Source: Pedobacter nutrimenti | GTDB taxonomy: Bacteria; Bacteroidota; Bacteroidia; Sphingobacteriales; Sphingobacteriaceae | Direction: 5' to 3' | NCBI RefSeq assembly: GCF_003208655.1 | Contig: NZ_QKLU01000001.1 | Location: 992,001-1,056,000 of the forward strand | DNA length: 64,000 bases | In this document: positions 43,246 through 52,418 of the stretch, in pieces | Layout: each line of letters starts with the position of its first letter | Position numbering within the stretch: the first letter of the stretch is position 1 | The notes under the pieces: generated by a model | Databases searched by the model: none | What the model was told of the DNA's origin: nothing | What the model saw: the letters and a program-made list of their open reading frames with translations, nothing else | Program-made: the position numbers and the translations under genes

Positions 43246-43677
43246 TTAAATAATGTTGCCTCCCATTCCACTGAGCAATTCAGTTAAGGCTTTACAATTT
43301 TTTGATTTTCCCCGGGGAACGATCTCCAGGGCAAGGTCATCGGCTGTCGTTTTCGAATCTTCAAACAATTGTCTGCCGGCAGGGCTCAACACCACATAAC
43401 TGACCCTGGCATCCCGTTCATTGGATTCTCTGCTTACCCAACCCACTTTTTCCATGGGCAGCAGCAAACGTGTAATTCCTGAAGCCGTGATTCCAATTTT
43501 ATCTGCCAGGTCAATTCTTCTCATTTTTCCTGCGGGTGCCTGTTGCAGCAGGTAAAGAATCACAAAATCATTAAAGCCCATTCCATAAGCGTTTAAAACA
43601 TCAAAACGTTTAGAAATGACAGCCTGTACTTTAGAGAGGTTCATCAATAATTTAAGGGAGGAATTTATTGTTGACAT
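43246..43677 (-). CDS. MarR family transcription regulator
   Basis: A 143-residue winged-helix protein. The helix I-D-L-A-D-K-I-G-I-T-A-S-G-I-T-R-L-L-L-P-M-E and wing W-V-S-R-E-S-N-E-R-D-A-R-V-S-Y-V-V-L-S-P are typical of MarR. Small phenolic or antibiotic ligands are usual. It starts the operon with the phosphotransferase and DUF4180 genes and may control it. Confidence 0.9.
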   Translation of the reverse strand: MSTINSSLKLLMNLSKVQAVISKRFDVLNAYGMGFNDFVILYLLQQAPAGKMRRIDLADKIGITASGITRLLLPMEKVGWVSRESNERDARVSYVVLSPAGRQLFEDSKTTADDLALEIVPRGKSKNCKALTELLSGMGGNII

Positions 43678-44066
43678 ATACTTGACTACTCAACGATTAT
43701 GCAATAATACAAACTTGCATTGATCTGGTCAAATTTTATTGGATTTATCCTTTTAAAATCATTTTTTCTTAGCAAAAAAAATGATTAAGACCCGGAACGC
43801 CCCTATCCTAAAAGTCTTTGTACCCCTTATCTTTAACCTCGCTTTTATTTGGCTTTCCTCAAAACAAAGACGAATGAAACCCGGGTCAGGCACAGCTCAA
43901 TAACAACCTGGCTATCGGGGAACCTTCAGGCCTATTTTGGCTTTTCCTAAGGTTTTGTTAAAATGATCTTCGGTGTTAAAGACAAGTGTTTTTAAAAGGT
44001 GTTGTATTCAGGATACAACACCTCATTTTAACGGTTAAAAAGTTTATCTATCGATAATACTTTAGC
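43678..44066. other. Intergenic region with small reading frame
   Basis: No secure gene is seen. A 40-codon plus frame at 43781-43903 with a central hydrophobic stretch is possible but has no ribosome site or known relative. A terminator for the leftward PKD gene is at 43994-44023. Confidence 0.4.
43994..44023 (-). terminator. Terminator of the PKD lipoprotein gene
   Basis: An 11-bp stem (AGGTGTTGTAT at 43997-44007 with its complement at 44013-44023) has a five-base loop. Read leftward it is followed by four T residues. It lies 43 bases after the stop of the gene at 44067. Confidence 0.8.
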
Positions 44067-44831
44067 CTATTGATAAACTCCATCCAGACTGAGCTTAGTG
44101 TTGTTCACTGTGCTGGACCACTCAAAGCCACCAGAAAAATCGGTTAAAACTGTAGTTGATCCAACAAAATCAGAGGTAAACAGCAAATGTGTTCCACTGG
44201 CATCTTTCACATACAAGGCAAATACAAATGAATATTTTTTGCTCACTTTATCGTCAAGGGCTAGTTTTCCAGGCACATCAATCACCACAGGATAAGTGGC
44301 ATCCGCCGGTACGTTAACTACATTGCTTTTAAAATAATCCGGAAATTCAAAATCACGGTTTAAAATCCGATCATAGGTAAGAAGTGTATTTTTACTTTTA
44401 TAAACTTCTACCCAAACCGTTCCCCCTGCAAATTTTGTCAAATCAGAAAATGGGAAGGGGGTCCATTTGGCCAAATCTGTAATTTTTATCTGATTCACCT
44501 GGGGAGATAAAACTTTTACCTGCTTTTGGACCGTGGATACCACACCATCTTTATTTTTTACCGTCAGTGAAATTTTAAAGTCGCCGCCCTTATCAAAGCT
44601 AAGAACAGGTGTTTTTTCGGTAGAAGTAGTTCCGTTACCCAGATCCCACAAATACGAAACAGCGTTTGAAGAATTGTTAACAGGAACGATCGTTGTGCCT
44701 ACTTTTACTGTAATAGAAGATTCCTTTGCATCTCCGAAATTGAACCCTGCTTCAGGACTAGGGTTTTCATTGTTTTTTTTACAGGCACTTAAACCTAAGA
44801 TAAAGAATAATGCTATAGTATATTTTTTCAT
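44067..44831 (-). CDS. PKD domain lipoprotein
   Basis: A 254-residue surface lipoprotein (LSAC17). Residues about 25-110 form a PKD (immunoglobulin-like) domain with Y-L-W-D-L-G-N-G-T-T-S-T-E-K-T-P and F-K-I-S-L-T-V-K-N. The C-terminal part is beta-rich without a recognised family. Such lipoproteins bind polymers or partners outside the cell. The gene stands alone. Confidence 0.82.
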   Translation of the reverse strand: MKKYTIALFFILGLSACKKNNENPSPEAGFNFGDAKESSITVKVGTTIVPVNNSSNAVSYLWDLGNGTTSTEKTPVLSFDKGGDFKISLTVKNKDGVVSTVQKQVKVLSPQVNQIKITDLAKWTPFPFSDLTKFAGGTVWVEVYKSKNTLLTYDRILNRDFEFPDYFKSNVVNVPADATYPVVIDVPGKLALDDKVSKKYSFVFALYVKDASGTHLLFTSDFVGSTTVLTDFSGGFEWSSTVNNTKLSLDGVYQ

Positions 44832-44932
44832 GAGGGCGATGGATTAATTGATTTACCATCTAAAATAAAACTTTTATCAGGTAAATTATCCTTGTAACAT
44901 ATTTTTTTCTATAAGGCAAATCAGCAGCAGAA

Positions 44933-45487
44933 TTACAGTCCAGTTTCCCACTCCATTTTCCCGATCCTGTACACAAAATTCTTTTTGGGTGTTTCTCCGT
45001 AATAAGTAACCTCCTGTTCTCCTATTTTAACTGCATTCAATGCCTGTATGGCTTTCTGGGAACGGATATTTTCCGCACCGATGTGAAAAAGAACCTGCGT
45101 GGTAAAGCCAAAGGCATGATCTATCATGAGTTTTTTAAAGGAAGGGTTATAGCCCTGCCCCCAAAATTTACGCCCAACAAAAGTATAGCCTATAAAGATC
45201 TGGTTCTGCCCGGCATTATAATCATAATACCTGCTGCTGCCGACCACTTCCCCGCTCAGCTGGTCCAGAATCAGATAAGCGCCACCAGATTCTATGGCCC
45301 CTTTAAAAAAGTTCCGGAATACCTCTTCTTTATAACGGTCCTTATTGGGGTGTTGCGCCCAGATGAGCGGGTCGGAGGCAACCGCATACAGACGTTCAAA
45401 ATCATTTTCCTGAAGAGGCACAAGCCTGACCAGTTCATTTTCAAGGTTTTTTTGAAGATCTACTCTTTTTTCCGGGACAGACATCAT
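44933..45487 (-). CDS. GNAT family N-acetyltransferase
   Basis: A 184-residue protein of the RimJ-like branch: L-E-N-E-L-V-R-L-V-P-L-Q-E-N-D-F-E-R-L-Y-A-V-A-S-D-P near the start, the sequence G-S-S-R-Y-Y-D, and G-Y-T-F-V-G-R-K-F-W-G-Q-G-Y-N-P-S-F-K-K as the acetyl-CoA loop. Substrate unknown. It is distinct from the RimL-like gene at 39269. Confidence 0.86.
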   Translation of the reverse strand: MMSVPEKRVDLQKNLENELVRLVPLQENDFERLYAVASDPLIWAQHPNKDRYKEEVFRNFFKGAIESGGAYLILDQLSGEVVGSSRYYDYNAGQNQIFIGYTFVGRKFWGQGYNPSFKKLMIDHAFGFTTQVLFHIGAENIRSQKAIQALNAVKIGEQEVTYYGETPKKNFVYRIGKMEWETGL

Positions 45488-45657
45488 ACAAACAGGTTTA
45501 TAAAATATTTATGAAAATTTAAATGGAGTTTAGTCAAATAAAACCCTTTCAAATCAAGTTGAGCATAAATTTACAAAAACTACTTCAAGCAGCACAACTA
45601 CAGAATTAATTTAGTATTGCGCCCTTTCTTTGAAAAGTCATTTACAATCTTAAAAAA

Positions 45658-46218
45658 ATGGTCCACTTAAAAAACAAAATCCTGGCGGCACTGGTACTTT
45701 GCCTGTGTACCTCATTAATGGGTTATGCCCAGGATAAAAATCTTAAACTGATCTTTATCCGGCATGCCGAAAAACCCATCAAGGGCAGTAACCTGAGCTG
45801 GCAGGGATTGAACCGTTCGCTGCAATTACCAGAGGTGCTGTATAAAAAATTCGGCACGCCAAATGACCTGATTGTACCTGCCCTGGGACTGGGCGATACC
45901 ACAAAACATTCCAGAATGTTTCAAACCATTACGCCATTGGCCATCAAATACAACCTGGTGGTTAGCACTGTATTTAATTCAACAGATTATGCCCTGCTTG
46001 CTAAAAACCTCCAAAACCGTAAAGGGACGGTCATTATTACCTGGGAGCACAAAGGCATTCCTCAAATTATCAAAGCGCTGGGTGTTGCTGAAAATTTAAC
46101 CTGGCCCGATGAGGATTATGACAGCATCTGGATCATCTCTTTCGAAAATGGTCATGCCCGGCTGGTCAAGGATAAAGAAGATTTAAATCCATCAAAATCC
46201 TGGGTAAATTTACCTTAA
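45658..46218 (+). CDS. Exported histidine phosphatase-like protein
   Basis: A 186-residue exported protein (signal to about residue 25). I-F-I-R35-H36-A-E-K-P is the phosphohistidine motif of the histidine phosphatase superfamily, and W-E-H-K-G-I (about 131-136) supplies the second histidine. The substrate is unknown. The C-terminus overlaps the convergent DUF2809 gene by nine bases. Confidence 0.82.
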   Translation: MVHLKNKILAALVLCLCTSLMGYAQDKNLKLIFIRHAEKPIKGSNLSWQGLNRSLQLPEVLYKKFGTPNDLIVPALGLGDTTKHSRMFQTITPLAIKYNLVVSTVFNSTDYALLAKNLQNRKGTVIITWEHKGIPQIIKALGVAENLTWPDEDYDSIWIISFENGHARLVKDKEDLNPSKSWVNLP

Positions 46219-46623
46219 GGGGGCATCAGTTTTAAATCCGGTTCGCCTTTTCCCTGCATAAAGCACCAGCAAACAAAGCGCTGTTCCGGCTGTATAAGCC
46301 AGGATGTCGCTCCAGAGAAAGCCATGCCCGAGCACCAGGCCACCCAAAGTGGTGTTTCTGATCTGGTTGATCCATACTGCATCGTAAAGCTGGCTCAGTT
46401 CGATCAGGCAACATACCGATAAGCTGATCGCCGCGACCTTCCCCTTACCAGTATGGATCAGCAAAAACTTAACCATAAAAAACATCATCACCGCATACAA
46501 TACATCGCCGGTAATTAAAGGAACAAATGCAATTCGCCTCGATAAAATCCCGGCGGCAATGACCGCAACAATGAGCAGGCCGTACCCAAACCTCGTTTTT
46601 ATATTTCTATTTTCTAATTTCAT
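46210..46623 (-). CDS. DUF2809 family membrane protein
   Basis: A 137-residue protein with four hydrophobic segments and the R-N-T-T-L-G-G-L-V-L-G-H-G-F-L-W-S-D-I-L-A-Y family segment near 88-108. Its function is unknown. It converges on the histidine phosphatase gene. Confidence 0.85.
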   Translation of the reverse strand: MKLENRNIKTRFGYGLLIVAVIAAGILSRRIAFVPLITGDVLYAVMMFFMVKFLLIHTGKGKVAAISLSVCCLIELSQLYDAVWINQIRNTTLGGLVLGHGFLWSDILAYTAGTALCLLVLYAGKRRTGFKTDAPLR

Positions 46624-46792
46624 TTTTCTTGCGCTGACCAGGTCCGGGGCTCAAAGATAACCAGGATTTTTATAAGTCAAGACCCAGGAACATAAATGTC
46701 ACGATCTCCCCTTTAAATTGTCATTTAGTACCATTACCGGTGGCCTGCTTTTCCTTTATATTTGTATGCTAACCGATTTAAATTAACAAAAT

Positions 46793-47023
46793 ATGTCATT
46801 TCAAGCCTACCTAAAAACCATTAAAGAAAAAACGGGACTGGACCCAAAGGACTTCAGGACTAAAGCGGAAGAAAAAAACTTTACCCAACACGGACAGCTG
46901 CTCCCGGCTGTAAAGGCCGGAGAAATCGTAACCTGGTTAAAAAATGATTACGATTTAGGACATGGGCATGCTATGGCCATTTATGCTTTATTGAAAGGGA
47001 TCAAAGATGAAAACAGTCAATAA
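46793..47023 (+). CDS. DUF4287 family protein
   Basis: A 76-residue protein. F-Q-A-Y-L-K-T-I-K-E-K-T-G and E-I-V-T-W-L-K-N-D-Y-D-L-G-H-G-H-A-M-A-I are the conserved strings of DUF4287, a small helical domain often found alone or fused to other small domains. TATATTTG at 46757-46764 looks like its -7 element. No role is known. Confidence 0.88.
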   Translation: MSFQAYLKTIKEKTGLDPKDFRTKAEEKNFTQHGQLLPAVKAGEIVTWLKNDYDLGHGHAMAIYALLKGIKDENSQ

Positions 47024-47038
47024 GCGCTGATCAGGGCC

Positions 47039-49132
47039 TTAGCTGTGATCTGGTTGTTGAAGCGGTAGTTTTACATAAAAAACGGTCCCCTTTCCCATGG
47101 CGCTTTCGAACCAGATCTCTCCCCCATGGACCTCTACAATTTGTTTGGAAATGGCCAGCCCCATGCCAAAAGACTGTTCCCCTTCGGTCCCGGGCCGGTT
47201 GGCTTCGGTAAACATATCAAACAATTTATCCCTCAGTTCCATAGGAATTCCAATGCCCTGATCTTTCACTAAGATTAGGGCATGGTGTTCTGTAACCTGC
47301 ATTTGCACAAAAATACGGGTATCCCTTGGACTAAATTTAATCGCATTGGCAATCAGGTTGCTGATTACCCGCCACATCTTTTCCCGGTTAATCAGCAAGG
47401 TAAGATGACCGGTTTCAAGTTCAATTTGCTGCCCTTTTTCTTTTGCTTTGTGTTCCAGCAGTTCCACACAATAATGCAACATGGCATTCATATCTACAGC
47501 TTCGGTAAACAAAATTTCCCTGCGGCTGTTTTGCAGCAGGTCATTGATGAGTTCCATGGAATTTTGTCCTGAGGTTCTGATCAGCTGCAACATTTCCTTT
47601 TGGCCTGCCGAATGGCCACCTTCTTCTAAAAGAATATCTGTGAGTGCAGTAATGCCACCTATAGGGTTGCGAAGGTCATGCGCCACCATTTTCATCATCC
47701 TGCTGTTCTCTTCCTGGCTCTGTTCCAATGCACTGAGTGCGTTTTGCAGGTGGGCGTTTTTGTGGTTAATGGTCAGGTACAAATCGGTGAGTTCTTTTAC
47801 ATTTTTCCTGGAGCTTTTCAGGTTCCTGTACACCAGCAGCAGCAGGGCAATAACCATCAGGGCCACCACAACGACAATCCAGATGTAAGTCGTTTTGAGC
47901 TGGTTGTTTTTACTGAGCAGGGCCAGGTGGTATTGCTGGGCAGTATCCCTGAAACCTTCATCCAGATCTGCATTTTTTTTGCCCTGATCCAGCAGGTCAA
48001 TGGAATCTTTTAAGGCATAATATTTTTTACTGAACCGATAGGCAGCAGGGACATCGGATGTTTGATCAAAGTAAGCCCATTTTAGTTTATACCAGTTTAA
48101 GCGGATATTAGCCTTGCCCAGGTTTTGCTTTTGCGGCCTTGCCAGTTCCTCTTCAATCTGCGAAAGTAAGGTATCCACCGCTTTAAAATCCAAGCGTTTC
48201 AGGTACAGCGCGGCCAGCTTAAGCTGCGCAGTTTGTGCATCTCCCATGGCATAACCAACCCTGTTGTTGATGCTGATGCTGCGTTTTAAATACCACTCTG
48301 CTTCTTTAAACTTTCCCAGTGTGGCATACGTTCCGCCCAGGTTTCCGTACACCACCCCCCTGGCCGAGCTGATAAAAGGCAATTTATCCGGAAACTGCTT
48401 TTCCCTGTCATCCATAAAGGACAACGCCTTTTTGTAATAATAAACCGCAGTATCGGGCATGCCCGACCGTTCATAGCACAAAGCCAGCGTATTGAGCTGA
48501 GACTGCGGATAAATAAACAGGTTGATAAAACCGTCGTTTATTTTGCAGCGTTTGTTGTATTCAAAAGCCTGCTTAAAATACGGAATGGCTTTCGCATAAT
48601 TTTTCTGGTTAAAGCGGACCAGGCCCAAACGATAATTCAAGGCACTATAGGCACAGCTGTCGAGGTATTTTCTGGCAAATAATCTTGCATCGTAATAATA
48701 TTTAAAAGCCATGGCGTATTTTGCCTGGGCAGTGAGTGCTTCTCCTTTAGACAAAACAGCACTGACATATTCTTCGGGATATTCTTTTTCCAAACCGTTC
48801 AAAACCACAAGCATGCTGTCGGCATACAGGATCGCTTTTCCCGGATTGGCTTCATAATTTAAAAAGTAAGCCGACTTAAAGCTGTATTTTGCCCAATTGT
48901 CATACACCCCGATTTGTTCCAGCCCCTGGTAGGCAGAATCCAGATAAAAGATGGCACGCTTCAACTGCCCCTTATCAATCAGGCTGCTGGCATGGTCTAA
49001 AATTTTCTCAGCGTAACGGTTTTTACGGACAGTATCATTTTTTTTAGTACAGCCGAACAGACAAAAACTGAACATCAGCAGACAAACAAAGTTCAGGGGT
49101 CTTCCGGGATGAAGATGAGATAACGATAACAT
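47039..49132 (-). CDS. TPR-containing sensor histidine kinase
   Basis: A 697-residue hybrid: signal/lipoprotein-like start (L-F-G-C28), TPR-type helical repeats at about 40-400, one membrane helix at 415-434, then a coiled coil, HisKA with H485 in V-A-H-D-L-R-N-P, and an HATPase domain with N-L-I-A-N-A-I-K-F-S and D-Q-G-I-G-I-P. Bacteroidota use such sensors with external TPR domains. No response regulator gene is next to it, so the partner is elsewhere. Confidence 0.9.
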   Translation of the reverse strand: MLSLSHLHPGRPLNFVCLLMFSFCLFGCTKKNDTVRKNRYAEKILDHASSLIDKGQLKRAIFYLDSAYQGLEQIGVYDNWAKYSFKSAYFLNYEANPGKAILYADSMLVVLNGLEKEYPEEYVSAVLSKGEALTAQAKYAMAFKYYYDARLFARKYLDSCAYSALNYRLGLVRFNQKNYAKAIPYFKQAFEYNKRCKINDGFINLFIYPQSQLNTLALCYERSGMPDTAVYYYKKALSFMDDREKQFPDKLPFISSARGVVYGNLGGTYATLGKFKEAEWYLKRSISINNRVGYAMGDAQTAQLKLAALYLKRLDFKAVDTLLSQIEEELARPQKQNLGKANIRLNWYKLKWAYFDQTSDVPAAYRFSKKYYALKDSIDLLDQGKKNADLDEGFRDTAQQYHLALLSKNNQLKTTYIWIVVVVALMVIALLLLVYRNLKSSRKNVKELTDLYLTINHKNAHLQNALSALEQSQEENSRMMKMVAHDLRNPIGGITALTDILLEEGGHSAGQKEMLQLIRTSGQNSMELINDLLQNSRREILFTEAVDMNAMLHYCVELLEHKAKEKGQQIELETGHLTLLINREKMWRVISNLIANAIKFSPRDTRIFVQMQVTEHHALILVKDQGIGIPMELRDKLFDMFTEANRPGTEGEQSFGMGLAISKQIVEVHGGEIWFESAMGKGTVFYVKLPLQQPDHS

Positions 49133-49344
49133 AGGCCTGGTATTACGGAAAACGGAGTTATTTACTCAGAAATCCATTTCCCGGATTGGCCCTAGGTGTT
49201 GGCCCAGCCGGTACTCGGTGTTGCTCAGACAAAAATCTGACCAGTTCTTTCGACCGGTACTTTCAAAGGGTTAATCCTGCAATCCAGCACCATTTTCCGG
49301 CCATAAGCATTAAAAAAAATCCCGGTGTATGTTTTTTTAGCCAA

Positions 49345-49369
49345 GCCAGCCCTATTTCTTAGGGCTGGC
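49345..49369. terminator. Hairpin at the sulfatase stop codon
   Basis: GCCAGCCCT at 49345-49353 pairs with AGGGCTGGC at 49361-49369, with seven bases of loop. The sulfatase stop (49352-49354) lies inside the stem. Read leftward it is not followed by T residues, so it may stabilise the message end instead of terminating. Confidence 0.5.
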
Positions 49370-50911
49370 GCTATTGGTTTTCATTTTACTGTCCACAAAC
49401 TCCCATTCATTGATGTGGGCAGACTGATGTTCTTTCTTTACAATTTCTTCCAGCTCCCGGATCAATCCGGGATATGCCGGGGCTAGGTTTAGCTGCTCGC
49501 TGATGTCCCTGCTCAGGTCAAAAAGCTGCCATTCAGCCTTTTTTTGTTTTTGCATATTCAGTTTAACGGCTTTCCACTTGCCCATGCGAATGGCGACTTG
49601 CCCCCCTTTTTCGGGATATTCGAAATAAAGGTAGGGCCGATTCTGTTGCCCGGCCGGCTTCCCAAGAAACGTGGGCAATAAAGAAATTCCATCGGGATGG
49701 ACTGCCCTGGCACCACTGAGTTCCGCAAATGTCGGCATCATATCAAACTGAGCAGAAATCAGATCACTGCTTGTATTGGCTGGAACCTTTCCGGGCCAGC
49801 GCACAATAAAAGGTTCCCGGATCCCGCCTTCGAAAACATCCATTTTTAAACCCCTCAAATTGGCTACACTTTTGAAAAATGTGGCTTGAACGCCCCCGTT
49901 AAACGTGGTCCCGTTATCACTGGAAAACAGGATAATGGTATTTTCATCCAGTCCCAGTTGTTTAATTTTGTCCATCACCAGGCCAACCTGTTCATCCAGG
50001 TAGCTGATCATTCCCGCATAGGTAGACAAAGGATATTTACAGGGTGCATAGCCCTGCTGTCCATAATAAGGCTGTTCATCGAACTGGCCCAGATAAGGTT
50101 GAATGTAACGTTCGGGCACCTGCAGGGAAACGTGCGGCAAAGTATAGGCCATGTATAAAAAAAAGGGTCCCGAACGATGCTGTTCTATAAAAGCAAGTCC
50201 TTTGGAGGTCATCTTGTCGGGTGCATATTCCTTTCCTTTAAAACGTTCAAAATCGGCATCGGTTGCCCGGGCCGGGTCCAGTTTCTCATTGATGTCAAAA
50301 AAAGAATTATTCAGCGGCACCTGCTGATCATTTTCCCATAAATGGGTCGGGTAATAGTTCTGCGCCTGTTTCTGATCCAGATAACCATAGTAAAAATCAA
50401 AGCCCTGTTTTAAGGGAGATCCGGTGCTGTTGTTCATGCCCAGGCCCCATTTTCCAATCATCCCAGTCGCATACCCCGCATTTTTAAGCATTTTAGGTAT
50501 GGTAAAAGTTCCTTCAGGCAAAGGCATTTGTCCACCTTCCTCCTCATCCCTGCTCCCTCCCATTCCGTAATTGCCCCGAATATAGGCATGCCCTCCATTT
50601 TTGCCCGTCATGAGCATGCAGCGGGCAGGCGCACAAACCGGTGCCCCTGAATAGTGCTGGGTAAATTTCATACCTTCCCGGGCCATCCGGTCCAGATGAG
50701 GTGTTTTTATTTTGGTCTGCCCATAAGGTCCTGTTTCTGCATAACCCAGGTCATCTGCATAGATGTAAATGATGTTGGGTTGTTTTTTAACGGCTTTAGC
50801 CGCCCGTTTTTGTGCAAAGGAAGCATTGGCGAAAGCCAGGAGCATAAAAGCCAATAAGCTCAAGCAGACCCGTATCTTTTTTTCTGGGGCACAAAGTAGG
50901 TCCTTATTCAT
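49352..50911 (-). CDS. Sulfatase (arylsulfatase-like), FGly type
   Basis: A 519-residue exported protein (signal to about 33). Metal residues D53-D54 (A-D-D-L-G-Y) and the maturation motif C93-A-P-A-R97 are intact, so Cys93 should become formylglycine. The rest follows the type I sulfatase fold with the D-N-G-T metal segment. The substrate is unknown. It ends the operon; its start overlaps the previous sulfatase stop by eight bases. Confidence 0.9.
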   Translation of the reverse strand: MNKDLLCAPEKKIRVCLSLLAFMLLAFANASFAQKRAAKAVKKQPNIIYIYADDLGYAETGPYGQTKIKTPHLDRMAREGMKFTQHYSGAPVCAPARCMLMTGKNGGHAYIRGNYGMGGSRDEEEGGQMPLPEGTFTIPKMLKNAGYATGMIGKWGLGMNNSTGSPLKQGFDFYYGYLDQKQAQNYYPTHLWENDQQVPLNNSFFDINEKLDPARATDADFERFKGKEYAPDKMTSKGLAFIEQHRSGPFFLYMAYTLPHVSLQVPERYIQPYLGQFDEQPYYGQQGYAPCKYPLSTYAGMISYLDEQVGLVMDKIKQLGLDENTIILFSSDNGTTFNGGVQATFFKSVANLRGLKMDVFEGGIREPFIVRWPGKVPANTSSDLISAQFDMMPTFAELSGARAVHPDGISLLPTFLGKPAGQQNRPYLYFEYPEKGGQVAIRMGKWKAVKLNMQKQKKAEWQLFDLSRDISEQLNLAPAYPGLIRELEEIVKKEHQSAHINEWEFVDSKMKTNSASPKK

Positions 50912-52418
50912 GTGCGCTTTCCTTATTTTTTATCTTGTCCAGCAAGGCCTCCAGTTCCTTCACCTTCTCCGGATACTTTTCTGCAAGGTTATCCTTTTCA
51001 GCGACATCACTAACCAGGTTATACAATTGTGCTTTCTCGGAATTGCCTGTTTCTATCCCAACCAGCGCATCGTAACCGGCCCCTTTATTTGCCGGAATGT
51101 ATTTCCATCCATCTTTGGTCACCGACAATGCCCCGCCTTGCAGCACCAGTTCGCTCCTTCCTTTCTTGTCTGTCCCCAAAAAAGCCCGCATCTGGTCTTC
51201 ACTGTCTCCTGCTTCTTGTTTAAGGAGGGGCTGTTTCAATAGGCCCGCCAAAGAACGCAGCAAATCTACCTGCGACAACAGTGCATCCGATACGCCTGGT
51301 TTTATCTTGCCCGGCCAGTTTAAAATAAAAGGCATTCTGGTTCCCCCTTCCAACGCACTGTATTTTCCTCCTCTAAGGGGGCCCGCCGGAGTATGCCCGT
51401 TCAAAAGGCTTACCGCTTCATCCTGATAACCATCATCCAGTACAGGGCCATTGTCGCTGGTAAAAATAACCAGCGTATTTTTGGCGATTCCCTGGGCCTC
51501 CAGTTCTTTGATCACTTCACCGACCACCCAGTCCAGTTGTAAAATGGCATCACCCCTTGCCCCCAAACCACTTTTATCTTTAAACATCGTGGCCGGTACT
51601 CTTGGAACATGCGGCTCGGTCAATGCCAGATATAAAAAGAAGGGCGTTTTCCGGTTTCTGGAGATAAAATCTTGTGCGCGGGCCAAAAAAGTATAGGAAA
51701 GCTCTTCATCTGCCCATCGCGCCATTTTTCCACCGCTCATGTACCCAATCCTGCCAATCCCGTTAACAATCGTATTGTCATGTCCTTGTCCCGGCGAACT
51801 TTTCATCTTCAGCAGCTCAGGATGTTCTTTTCCGGTTGGATCGTTCCCCACTTTATTTTTATAATCAACCGCAATCGGGTCCTTTGCATCCAATGCCACC
51901 ACCGAATGGTTTTCTAAAAACACGGTCGGCACCCGATCGGCAGTAGCCGGAAAAATAAAAGAATAGTCAAAACCAACTTCATTGGGGCCGGGTTTGATGT
52001 CCTGGTTCCAGTCCTTTTCTACTTTTTCCCCAAGCCCCAAATGCCATTTTCCAACAATTGCAGTCTGGTATCCTGCCTGCTTAAATACCCCGGGCAGGGT
52101 CTTCTTATCGGTAGGGACAATTAAAGCTGCATCTCCAGGTAAAATCCGTGTTCCTTTCCTTCTCCATGGATATTGTCCGGTCATCATGGCATACCTGGAA
52201 GGCGTACAGGTTGCTGAAGTAGAGTGTCCATTGGTCAACCTTAATCCGGTCGAGGCCAGGCGGTCGAGGTTCGGCGTGTGTATTTTGGTAGCCCCGTAAC
52301 AACTCAGATCTCCGTAACCCAGATCATCGGCACAGATCAGGATCACATTTGGTTTTTGCTGTGCAACCGCAGGGAGGCCCAGGCAGAGCGCAGCGAGCAG
52401 AAATAACAATGGCTTCAT
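50904..52418 (-). CDS. Sulfatase (arylsulfatase-like), FGly type
   Basis: A 504-residue exported sulfatase (signal to about 20). D31-D32 (A-D-D-L-G-Y-G-D) and C71-T-P-S-R75 give the metal site and the formylglycine motif. F-T-S-D-N-G-P follows, then a C-terminal R-D or L-Y-N-L-V-S-D-x-x-E-K-D-N-L region typical of arylsulfatase A-like enzymes. The start is directly next to the SusD stop (no gap), which ties it to the transporter. Confidence 0.92.
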   Translation of the reverse strand: MKPLLFLLAALCLGLPAVAQQKPNVILICADDLGYGDLSCYGATKIHTPNLDRLASTGLRLTNGHSTSATCTPSRYAMMTGQYPWRRKGTRILPGDAALIVPTDKKTLPGVFKQAGYQTAIVGKWHLGLGEKVEKDWNQDIKPGPNEVGFDYSFIFPATADRVPTVFLENHSVVALDAKDPIAVDYKNKVGNDPTGKEHPELLKMKSSPGQGHDNTIVNGIGRIGYMSGGKMARWADEELSYTFLARAQDFISRNRKTPFFLYLALTEPHVPRVPATMFKDKSGLGARGDAILQLDWVVGEVIKELEAQGIAKNTLVIFTSDNGPVLDDGYQDEAVSLLNGHTPAGPLRGGKYSALEGGTRMPFILNWPGKIKPGVSDALLSQVDLLRSLAGLLKQPLLKQEAGDSEDQMRAFLGTDKKGRSELVLQGGALSVTKDGWKYIPANKGAGYDALVGIETGNSEKAQLYNLVSDVAEKDNLAEKYPEKVKELEALLDKIKNKESAHE

